In this document: piece by piece, positions 55,375-64,000 of the stretch | How the letters are laid out: every line of letters starts with the position of its first letter | Numbering within the stretch: the stretch's first letter is position 1 | Assembly (NCBI RefSeq): GCF_001704415.2 | Contig: NC_030821.1 | Location: forward strand, 39,415,210 to 39,479,209 | Direction of reading: 5' to 3' | DNA length: 64,000 bases | From: Capra hircus | Taxonomy: Eukaryota > Chordata > Mammalia > Artiodactyla > Bovidae | The notes under the pieces: model-generated | Seen by the model: the letters and a program-made list of their open reading frames with translations, nothing else | Told to the model about the DNA's origin: nothing | Database searches by the model: none | Made by a program: the position numbers and the translations under genes

Positions 55375-55750
55375 ACCATTAAATCAATTTTAATAAGGTA
55401 TGTGTGTGCTCCGTTGCTCAGTAGTGTCTGACTCTTTGTAGCCCCATGGACTATAGCCAACCAGGCCCCTCTGCCCTTGGAATTTTCCAGGCAAGAATAC
55501 TGGAGTGGGTGCCATTTCTTACTCCAGAGGATCTTCCCAGTCCAGGGACTGAACCCACTTCTCTTGCATCTTCTACATTGGCAGGTGGATGCTTTACCAC
55601 TGCGCCACCTGGGAAGCCCCAAGGTATAACTGACACACAATAAATTGTACTTTAAGATGTGCAGTTTGACAAGTTTTGACATCTGTACATACCTATGGTA
55701 TCATGCAACCCATATAGTGGGTATATCTACTCCCTCAAAAGTTTTATTAT
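55375..55750 (-). mobile_element. L1 3' UTR, antisense, hosting a SINE
   Basis: 'aaggtataactgacacacaa', 'aagatgtgcagtttgacaag' and 'tttgacatctgtacatac'. Split by the SINE at 55402-55620. Confidence 0.65.
55402..55620 (-). mobile_element. Bov-tA SINE
   Basis: Full reverse-complement copy ending 'tgcgccacctgggaagcccc'. TSD aaggtat at 55395-55401 and 55621-55627. Confidence 0.94.
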
Positions 55751-55764
55751 GTACTTATATTTAT

Positions 55765-55958
55765 GGTGGCTCAGATAGTAAAGAATATGCTTGCAGTGCG
55801 AGACACCTGGGTTTGATCCCTGGGTTGGGAAGATCCCCTGAAGAAGGGAATGGCTACCCACTCTCCACCCTTGCCTGGAGAATTCCACGGACAGAGGAGC
55901 CTGTCTGGCAACAGTCCATGGGGTCACAAGGAGCAGACATGATCGCAGAACTAACACT
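55765..55958 (+). mobile_element. Bov-tA SINE
   Basis: Sense copy from 'ggtggctcagatagtaaaga', B box GGGTTTGATCCC, with a changed body ('ccactctccacccttgcctg'). Confidence 0.92.
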
Positions 55959-56644
55959 ACTTAATAGAGACAGGTTTAATTATTTTTTAAAGTGTTATAT
56001 TCCTTTATCTCACCTGATCACACTGACTAGCACAGTGATGAACGGAGCAATGAGAACTGACATTTCCCAGGTTTTAAGTATGATGTGAGATGTAATGTTT
56101 TTGAAGATAGTTTTGTTTGGGTAAGTTCTCTTCTCTTGCTAGTTTGCTGAGAGATTTTTACTAGGGATTGATGTTAGATCTATCAAATTTTTTTTTAATC
56201 TTTTGACACAGTATATTGTTTGATTTTTGAGTTTTTAAGAAACTCTGCATTTCTAAAGTAAACCTAGTTTGTTTGTGGTAGCTTTTTGTTTTTATATAAT
56301 GATGGATTTAATTTGATGACTTTTTATTAAGGAGTTACCGTCTAAGCCCATGAGGGATTTGTGTCTATAGTTTTGTTTTGTTGTAAGGCATTTATCTGGT
56401 TTTGGCATAAGTAATGTTACTATAAACTGAGTTGGTAGCTATTATCTCTTCAGTCTTTTGGAAAAAAAATCATTTTATCATTTTCCTGTTCTCTATGTAT
56501 TTCTGCTATAACCTTTATTATTTCCTTTCCTCTGCTTACTTTGGTTTTCATTTGTCGCTATTGTCCCCTTGATTGTTATGATGAAAGCTAAAATAATTGA
56601 TTTGAGACGTTGCTTTTCTAACATAGGTATTTTAGTTTTATTTC

Positions 56645-56965
56645 CCTTTGTTGTGGTTGTTCAGTTGCTAAGTCATGTCCTACTCTGTGACCACATGGAC
56701 TGCAGCACACCAGGCTCCTCTGTCTTCTGCTATCTCCCAGAGTTTGCTCAAATTCGTGTCTGTTGAGTGGGTGATGCTATCTAACCGTAGCATCCTCTGT
56801 CATCCCCTTCTCCTGCCTTCAGTCTTTCTCAACATCAGTGTCTTTTCCAATGATTCGGCTCTTTCTATCAGGTGGCCAAAGTATTGGAGCTTTGGCGTTA
56901 GTTCTTCCAATGAATATTCAAGGTTTATTTCCTTTAGGATTAACTTGTTTGATCTCCTCGCAGTA
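56645..56965 (-). mobile_element. BovB 3' fragment, (GTT)n type
   Basis: About 320 bp of antisense BovB ('ttgtggttgttcagttgcta' to 'ttgtttgatctcctcgca'). Likely TSD tttatttc at 56637-56644 and 56966-56973. Confidence 0.92.
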
Positions 56966-57188
56966 TTTATTTCAAGTACTGCTTTAGTTGCATCCCACAA
57001 ATTTTGATAAGCTATGAGTTTATTCTTAGTCGATTCAAAATGCTTTCTAAGTGTAGATTTGGAAACGTGCAATTTTGTTTCAAATACTTGGGACTTTTCC
57101 AGGTATGTTACTGTTACTGATTTAAAATTAAATGTTACTGTGGTTAGATACATGCTTGGTATGATTTGATTCCCTTTATGTATATTCA

Positions 57189-57858
57189 TGGCATCTGGTC
57201 CCATCACTTCATGGGAAATAGATGGGGAAACAGTAGAAACAGTGTCAGACTTTATTTTGGGGGGCTCCAAAATCACTGCAGATGGTGACTGCAGCCATGA
57301 AATTAAAAGACGCTTACTCCTTGGAAGAAAAGTTATGACCAACCTAGATAGTATATTCAAAAGCAGAGACATTACTTTGCCGACTAAGGTCTGTCAAGGC
57401 TATGGTTTTTCCTGTGATCATGTATGGATGTGAGAGTTGGACTGTGAAGAAGCCTGAGTGCTGAAGAATTGATGCTTTTGGACTGTGATGTTGGAGAAGA
57501 CTCTTGAGAGTCCCTTGGACTGCAAGGAGATCCAACCAGTCCATTCTGAAGGAGATCAACCCTGGGATTATCTTTGGAAGGAATGATGCTGAAGCTGAAG
57601 CTCCAGTACTTTGGCCACCTCATGAGAAGAGTTGACTCATTGGAAAAGACTGATGCTGGGAGGGATTGGGGGCAGGAGGAGAAGGGGACGACCGAGGATG
57701 AGATGGCTGGATGCCATCACAGACTCGATGGACGTGAGTCTGAGTGAACTCTGGGAGATGGTGATGGACAGGGAGGCCTGGCGTGGTGCGATTCATAGGG
57801 TGGCAAAGAGTCGGACACGACTGAGTGACTGAACTGAACTGAACTGAACTGAACTGAG
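57189..57858 (+). mobile_element. BovB 3' fragment, (TGAAC)n type
   Basis: About 670 bp of sense BovB ending in five TGAAC units. Perfect 9-bp TSD gtatattca at 57180-57188 and 57859-57867. Closer to consensus than the neighbouring 56645 copy, so probably younger. An internal deletion follows 'actaaggtctg' near 57392. Confidence 0.95.
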
Positions 57859-58069
57859 GTATATTCAAACATGTTTGTGTCACAGTATATGAGTGGATGT
57901 TCTGTGTGCACTTGAATATGTAATCTGCTGTTGAGTAAATATTCTGCAAATGTTATATAGGATAAAGTTGGTCAAGTCTTCTATATATTGATATTCTGTC
58001 CACTTGTATCAGTTATTAAGAAAGAAATGTTAAAATCTCAGGCTATCATTTTGCATTTGTCTATTCAGA

Positions 58070-58284
58070 GGGCTTCCCTGGTGGCTTAGTGGTAAAGAAC
58101 TTGCCTGCTAATGCAGAAGTAGATTTGATCTCTGGGTCAGGAAGATCCCATGGAGAAGGAAATAGCAAGCCATTCCAGTACTCTTGCCTGTGAAATCCCA
58201 AGGACAGAAGAGCCTGGCTGGCTACAGCCCATGGGGTGACAAAGAGTTGGACACAACTGAGCTACTAAGCAGAGCACAGCACAG
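58070..58284 (+). mobile_element. Bov-tA SINE
   Basis: Sense copy ('gggcttccctggtggcttag' to 'gagctactaagcagagcaca'), B box decayed (GATTTGATCTC). Confidence 0.92.
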
Positions 58285-58413
58285 AAATGTGGCATATGTA
58301 CCCTGTGAGCCAGACTGCATAAAGAAGTTGGTGTTCAGCCATAGATTGCAGTAAAGATAGATGCCAATGAGCAAACATTACATTTTATAAGAATCAAAAC
58401 TGACCTTGGTTAA

Positions 58414-58622
58414 ACTGAAACTGAAGTGGCTCAGCTGTGTCTGACTCTTTGCTACCCCATGGACTGTAGCCTACCAGGCTCCTCAGTCCATTTGGAATTT
58501 TCCAGGCAGGAGTACTGGAGTGGGTTGCCATTTCCTTCTCCAGAGCATCTTCCCAACCCAGGGATCGAACCCGGGTCTCCTGCACTGTAGGCAGATGCTT
58601 TACCATCTGAGCCACCAGGGAA
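58414..58622 (-). mobile_element. Bov-tA SINE
   Basis: Full reverse-complement copy with a strong B box (GGGATCGAACCCGGG). Perfect 12-bp TSD gaccttggttaa at 58402-58413 and 58623-58634. Young. Confidence 0.96.
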
Positions 58623-58634
58623 GACCTTGGTTAA

Positions 58635-59250
58635 GTATGACACATGTAAGCCATGTTAGGCTATCATTTTAGGCTGCTGTGGAATGTGAATTTAGCTTTG
58701 CTTAGATGAAAGGAGACCAAGCATTCTAATTTTGAGTTTTGGGGGGCTTTCTTAATGTTATTTTTTTTAACACCAACTGGATAAACACTAATTGGGATTA
58801 AATATGCCTCCAACAATGGGATAGAGACATGGTAAAAATAGTTTGCAAAGAAAAATAAATGTAGTTTTGAATTCCAGATTTCATGTCTTTGAAATTTAAT
58901 TTTTCTACATGTATGTATGAAAGACAGAAACAAGGAATAGAAGCCAATAACATTTTCAAGAGAAAAGCATGTGATCTCCTGGCTTGCAGTCTTTCTCTAC
59001 TTCAATCTATCATTTATACTAATGCTTGGAAAAGATTTTTAAAATACTTCTTTGCACTCGTTACCTAATCTTCCCAAATTTCAATGTTTTCTTTATTTTA
59101 TAGATAGAAATCTAGACTTTATGCTAACTTAACCTTCCACATATGGGTTCCTGTGTAAAACTGTTTTTAACCCTAACTGCTGTTTCTCCTTCAAACCGCA
59201 AGCAGGATTCTTCCTTTACTCAAACAGATCTATTAGATTTCTTACACATA
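58635..59250. other. unassigned interval
   Basis: AT-rich. No recognised repeat or gene. Confidence 0.5.
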
Positions 59251-59452
59251 CCAGGCTTCCCTGGTGGCTCAAACAGTAAGAGTCGGCCTGCAATGCTGGA
59301 GACTGGGTTTCAGTCCCTGGGTTGGGAAGATCTCCTGGAGAAGAAAATGGTTACTCACTCCAGTATTCTTGCCTGGAGAATCCCATGGACAGAGGAGCCT
59401 GTGGGCTATAGTCCATGGGGTCGCCAAGAGTCAGACACTTTCACTTTCACCT
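59251..59452 (+). mobile_element. Bov-tA SINE
   Basis: Sense copy from 'aggcttccctggtggctcaa'. B box GGTTTCAGTCCC, ending 'cactttcactttcacc'. Confidence 0.93.
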
Positions 59453-59519
59453 TTACTGGACATGACTTACCTCTTTGTCTTGGGTTGTCTTTTCCCCTCC
59501 TTTCTGCATGTCTGATTAT

Positions 59520-59700
59520 AAATTTCTTTTGAAATCTATGTTCATGTCACACATGATTTATGAAGCTTTCTCTAAATGCCCCAATCCTGACTCCCATGAA
59601 CTGCTACAGAAATGACCGATATATCTTCATTGGCATGTGGACAATTTGGCTGTGCTTTTATCAATACTTTTATTTGAATTACGAAATGGTCTCAATTTTT
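59520..59700 (+). mobile_element. possible L2 3' UTR relic
   Basis: 'tatgaagctttctctaaatg', 'ccaatcctgactcccatga' and 'gcatgtggacaatttggctg' recall the L2 3' region. Weak. Confidence 0.35.
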
Positions 59701-60224
59701 CTCTCTGTAAATGCTCATGTTTTGAATACTGAGCTTTCATCCACCATAATTCTTCATGCCACCTAATTTACCTCTTCACAGATTCATGCAATACTCAATT
59801 TAAAAGGTTTCTTCTCTTTCAATGCATTATCTTTAAAATAACTTTTACTCAGAAATCACTTTACTTTCCCTGCGATGTGCTCCCTGAATTGAACTCAAGA
59901 AGTACAAATTGTAACAAAGATAATCACAGCTTTTAGAGTTAGAGACAGCTACCAGATTAGGTGTTACCTGGAACAGTGTTTCTTTTTGTGTAGAAGTTAC
60001 CTTTATCAAACAATCCACCCCATCTGGGGTAGAGAAATATGTTTTGTATGTACTTCGTGTGGATCATAAATGGTTGAGATAATTAGTAAGCAACTGATAT
60101 TAAAAGGTCAATTAGAATGGATTAATTTTAGCAAGAGTCCTCTTATTCAAAGAAATTAGGTCATATATTTGGCCAATTAACACAGTCAAATGTGAAATTA
60201 CAACACAATTTTGTGCAGTGAAGA
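59701..60224. other. unassigned interval
   Basis: No recognised repeat or gene. Confidence 0.5.
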
Positions 60225-60895
60225 ATTAAGTTAACTCAAAGACAGGTCAGGCCTTTGCCTTTGGCTACTGGGAGGTGATCTTTAGTATCCTGGGATGTTC
60301 TGCCTAATAAAAGAGTCTGTCTGGGGAAAGGGAATGAAGACTAAAGGTATTAGTTTGAGCCTCTAGGAGGGACTGGAGACTAAAGGACAGCCACCTGGGT
60401 AGTATGTGATGGAGTCCCAGTAAAAGCTCTGGACACTAAAGGCTTGGATGAGCTTCCCTGATTGGCAATACTCTGTACCTGTAATGCAGGAGATGTGAAT
60501 TCGATCCCTGGGCCGAGAAGATCCCCTGGAGAAAAGCACAGCAACCCACTCCAGTATTCTTGCCTGGAGAATCCCATGGACAAAGGAACCTGGTGAGCTA
60601 CAGTCCATAGGATCGCAAAGAGTCGGACACAATTTAAGTGACTGAGCACATACATGCTGATACATGTGAATATACCACATTCTTGATTCCTTGGGGAGAG
60701 GACAGAAAAACTCCACACTTGCTACCTTTCTTGGACTCTTTCCTATGCTGCATCCTTGGCTCATTTTAATTTGTACCCTTTCCCTGATATAAACCATAAC
60801 CATGATTATAACAGCATCTAAGTTACATGAGTCCTTCTAGTAAGTTATTTAACCAGAAAGTGGTTGGGGACTCTATTTCCTACTGAATTTCAATT
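60225..60895 (+). mobile_element. ERVL-like LTR, interrupted by a SINE
   Basis: 'cctgggtagtatgtgatgga', 'gtcccagtaaaagctctgga', 'agcttccctgattggcaata'; then after the SINE 'ggggagaggacagaaaaact', 'ataaaccataaccatgatta' (poly-A signal region) and 'gtggttggggactc'. Solitary LTR pattern with no viral genes. The subfamily is uncertain. Confidence 0.5.
60470..60655 (+). mobile_element. Bov-tA SINE in LTR
   Basis: Sense copy entering at 'acctgtaatgcaggagatgt' (the A-box side is replaced by host LTR sequence), B box GAATTCGATCCC, body to 'aatttaagtgactgagcaca'. Confidence 0.88.
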
Positions 60896-61910
60896 ATTTT
60901 TAGAAGTGAGTGTACTCTTGTAATGTGCTGTAAATTTGCAGTTGGATAAACTCAACACAGATGTTCATCAGAGATATCCATAAATATTTAGAGTCTTCTT
61001 CTAGGCATATTGTATATATAGAGTGTGTGAAGAACTGTTGTTTAAAATAACTGATATTTGTAGATTGTAACTCCAGTGTAACCTAGACATCTAGTTGAGG
61101 AATACACAAGTAAATGCTTTGACTTACAGCATAGAAGTGTAAATTTGACTGTATTTTGAAAGGCATTTTCGATGAGTATGGACTTAGAGCAGGGTCCTCC
61201 TAGCTTTATTCCCTGATTTTTGAACTCGTATTTCATGTGTATGTGCAATAATTCCTTGAGTAATATAATCATAATGCTAGTACAACAGACAAAATGATTT
61301 GGGACTGCATAAACTCTTAATATGCACATAATTCAACTGTAAGAGGAAGTATTCAAGCATACAAAAGGATAATTTAGTGTGGAAGAGTTTTTTGTGTTGT
61401 GAATATCTGTATATAGGCTTAACAGAAGAAACAAAGTGTTAGTTGATAAGACAAATTAAATGATTGGTCAGAGAGCTTCTGCTATAATTGATTAAAAAGA
61501 TAAGGTCAATACTCACACTTTGATATATTTCACAAATTTTAAACATCAAGCAGCATTTTAAATTACAACACCTGATCTGTAATTACTTTTTTAGCCTTTA
61601 ATTTCTGTTCTATTTTCCTTTGTTTCACTTAAATAATGGTTTGTCTTAGACTTATTAAGAGGAAGACTCAGCAGCACAATGAGAGAATCGAAAAGCTTTT
61701 ACATTATTAACAGTATAAACTCTGAATAAAGGCAGTATATAGTTATAACATGATTTGCATATAGTATAAGTAAATATAGAATTCTTAGTGTATACTTGTA
61801 TAGAGTGAAGAATTAAGCCAGTTAATGTCTGTGTCTAACAAGTGGTTTGGGAAGTGACTGATTTACCTATCTGGTCCAGTTCTCTCATCACTGTGCTTTC
61901 TTCTCAAATC
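60896..61910. other. unassigned 1 kb
   Basis: AT-rich single-copy-looking DNA. No recognised repeat or gene. Confidence 0.5.
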
Positions 61911-64000
61911 AATTCAGTGCAGTTAAGTTTAGTTGCTCAGCCACGTCCAACTCTTTGCGACCCCATGGACTGCACCAAACCAGAACTCCCTGTCCATCAT
62001 CAACTCCCGGAGTTTATTTAAACTCATGTCCATTGAGTTGGTGATGTCATCCAACCATCTCATCCTCTGTTGTCCCCTTCTCCTGCCTTTAATCTTTCCC
62101 AGCATCAGGGTCTTTTTTAATGAGTCAGTTCTTCACATCAGGTGGCGAAAGTATTGGAGTTTCAGCTTCAGCATCAGTCATTCCAATGAATATTCAAGAC
62201 TGACTTCCTTTAGGATGAACTGGTTCGATCTCCTTGAAGTCAAAGGAACTCTCAAGAGTCTTCTCCAACACCACAGTCCAAAAGCATCATTCTTCGGCAC
62301 TCAGCTTTCTTTATAGCTCAACTCTCACATCCATACATGACTAATGGAAAAACCATAGCTTTGACTAGACGGACCTTTGTTGGTAAAGTAATGTCTTTGA
62401 TTTTTAATATGCTGTCTAAGTGGTCATAACTTTTCTTCCAAGGAGCAAGCGTCTTTTAATTTCATGGCTGCAGTCACCATCTCCAGTGATTTTGGAGCCC
62501 CAAAATACAGTATCTTACTGTTTCCACTGTTCCCCACCTATTTGCCCTGAAGTGATGGGACCAGATGCCATGATCTTCATTTTCTGAATGTTCAGTTTTA
62601 AGCCAATTTTTCACTCTTCTCTTTCACTTTCATCAAGAGGCTCTTTAGTCCTTCTTTGCTTTCTGCCATAAGGGTGGTGTCATCTGCATATCTGACGTTA
62701 TTGATATTTCTCCCGGCAATCTTGATTCCAGCTTGTGCTTCATCCAGCCCAGGATTTCTCATGATGTACTCTGTATAAGTTAAATAAGCAGGGTGACAAT
62801 ATACAGCCTTGATGTACTCCTTTTCCTATTTGGAACCAGTCTGTTGTTCCATGTCCAGTTCTAACTGTTGCTTCCTGATCTACATACAGATTTCTCAGGA
62901 GGCAGATCAGGTGGTCTGGTATTCCATCTCTTGAAGAATTTTCCACAGTTTGTTGTGATCCACACAGTCAAAGGCTGTAGCATAGTCAATAAAGCAGAAA
63001 TAGATGTTTTTCTGGAACTCTCTTGCTTTTTTGATGATCCAACGGATGTTGGCAATTTGGTCTCTGGTTCCTCTGCCTTTGCTAAATCCAGCTTGAATAT
63101 CTGAAAGTTCATGGTTCACATACTGTTGAAGCCTGGCTTGGATAATTTTGAGCATTACTTTGCTAGTGTGTGAGATGAGTGCAATTATGCAGTCATTTGA
63201 GCATTCTTTGTCATTGCCTTATTGGGACTGGAATGAAAACTGACCTTTTCCAGTCCTGTGGCCACTGCTGAATTTTCCAAATTTGCTGGCATATTGAGTG
63301 CAGCACTTTCATAGCATCATCTTTTAGGATTTGAAATAGCTCAACTGGAATTCCATCACCTCCACTAGCTTTGTTCATAGTGATGCTTCCTGAGGCCCAC
63401 TTAGCTTCTCATTCCAGGATGTATAGTTCTAGGTGAGTAATCATACCATCGTGATTATCTGGGTCATGAAGGTTTTTTCTGTATAGTTCTTCTGTGTATT
63501 CTTCTCACTTTTTCTTAATATCTTCTGCTTCTGTTAGGTCCATACTATTTTTGTCCTTTATTGTGCCGATCTTTTCATGAAACATTCCCTTGGTATCTCT
63601 AATTTTCTTGAAGAGATCTCTAGTCTTTCCCATTCTATTGTTTTCCTCTATTTCTTTGCATTGATCACTGAGGAAGGCTTTCTTATCTCTTCTTGCTTTC
63701 TTTGGAAGTCTGCATTCAGATGGGTACATCTTTCCTTTTCTCCTTTGCTTTTTGCCTCTCTTCTTTTCAGAGATATTTGTAAGGCCTCCTCAGATAGCCA
63801 TTTTGCTTTTTTGCATTTCTTTTTCTTGGGGATGGTCTTGATCTCTGTCTCCTATACATTGTCATGAACCTCCACCCATAGATCTTCAGGCACTCTGTCT
63901 ATCATAATTAATCCCTTGAATCTATTTCTCACTTCCACTGTATAATTGTAAGGGGTTTGATTTAGGTTATAGTGGTTTTCCCTACTTTCTTCAATTTAAG
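61911..64000 (-). mobile_element. BovB LINE, at least 2.09 kb, open at window edge
   Basis: Antisense BovB from a decayed (GTTCA)n tail to beyond the window end. In ORF2 order it covers a linker (frame 63729-63505 with DKKAFLSDQCKEIEENNRMG), RT motif A in YFCFIDYATAFDCVDHNKLW (frame 63155-62907), an intact YADD on the minus strand (about 62692), and the C-terminus. Frameshifts and stops break the ORF several times. The endonuclease domain, if present, lies past 64000. Confidence 0.96.

Larger units (their letters stand above)
56090..58065 (-). mobile_element. L1 ORF2 region, antisense, with two BovB inserts
   Basis: Antisense L1 RT region: 'gatttttactagggattgat', 'ttatctggttttggcataag', 'tctgcttactttggttttca', 'gcatcccacaaattttgata', 'acatgcttggtatgatttg' and 'gtgtgcacttgaatatgtaa'. 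It is interrupted at 56645-56965 and 57189-57858. All L1 frames are broken. Confidence 0.8.

Noticed and set aside
1..64000. A novel multi-gene biological system
   Set aside because: No gene cluster of any kind is present. The content is repeats and unassigned non-coding DNA, and claiming a system would go beyond the sequence.

Overview
The window is mammalian nuclear DNA from a bovid ruminant (cattle, sheep, goat, buffalo or a close relative; the sequence does not let me choose). The evidence is the repeat content: at least sixteen fragments of the RTE-clade LINE BovB, many Bov-tA (tRNA-Glu-derived) and Bov-A2 SINEs, two older CHR-type artiodactyl SINEs, and L1 tails of ruminant type. Older mammal-wide repeats lie underneath: L2, MIR, hAT/Charlie elements (MER1-, MER5A- and MER20-like), MLT1 and ERVL-like LTRs, and old L1. 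I find no convincing protein-coding gene, tRNA, rRNA, CRISPR array or viral gene. Every long open reading frame is either a BovB ORF2 remnant, read-through of a SINE, or a chance frame that often starts at a non-ATG codon. The window is best read as intergenic or deep intronic DNA.

Layout. 1-4.3 kb: a hAT element split by an L1 piece, a Bov-tA, a BovB 3' end, and an old L1 that carries a BovB insert and a twin-primed young L1. 4.9-5.6 kb: a MER1-like hAT element with a Bov-A2 inside and clear target-site duplications (TSDs). 5.7-9.3 kb: SINEs, an L2-like stretch and two antisense L1 tails. 10.2-11.8 kb: a 1.56 kb BovB inside an L1 tail. 12-14 kb: MIR and unassigned DNA. 14.3-16.2 kb: an old L2 interrupted by an AT-rich palindrome that itself carries a Bov-A2. 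16.3-18.7 kb: hAT and MIR relics, then a unique block. 18.7-24.1 kb: SINEs, a BovB carrying a Bov-tA, a GC-rich block, microsatellites and a further BovB. 24.2-29.4 kb: a 5'-inverted L1 and two 1.3 kb BovB copies. 29.4-36 kb: mostly unique DNA with SINEs. 36-38.1 kb: an L1 with BovB and SINE inserts. 38-46 kb: an ERVL-like LTR with a BovB inside, a CHR SINE, an L1_BT-like tail and an MLT1 LTR. 46.4-50 kb: mostly unique DNA, including a candidate conserved non-coding element near 47.0-47.6 kb. 50-58.6 kb: L1 pieces carrying SINE and BovB inserts, with BovB copies on both strands. 58.6-61.9 kb: unique DNA, an L2 relic and an ERVL-like LTR with a SINE. 61.9-64.0 kb: the longest BovB, which runs off the right edge.

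Nothing here works together as a gene set. The content is a layered insertion history: L2, MIR, hAT and old L1 first; then LTRs and CHR SINEs; then (GTT)n-tailed BovB; then (GTTCA)n-tailed BovB, Bov-tA and Bov-A2. Boundaries were read by eye against remembered consensus patterns and are good to about 5-20 bp, except where a TSD fixes them. Family names beyond BovB, Bov-tA, Bov-A2, L1, L2 and MIR are tentative.
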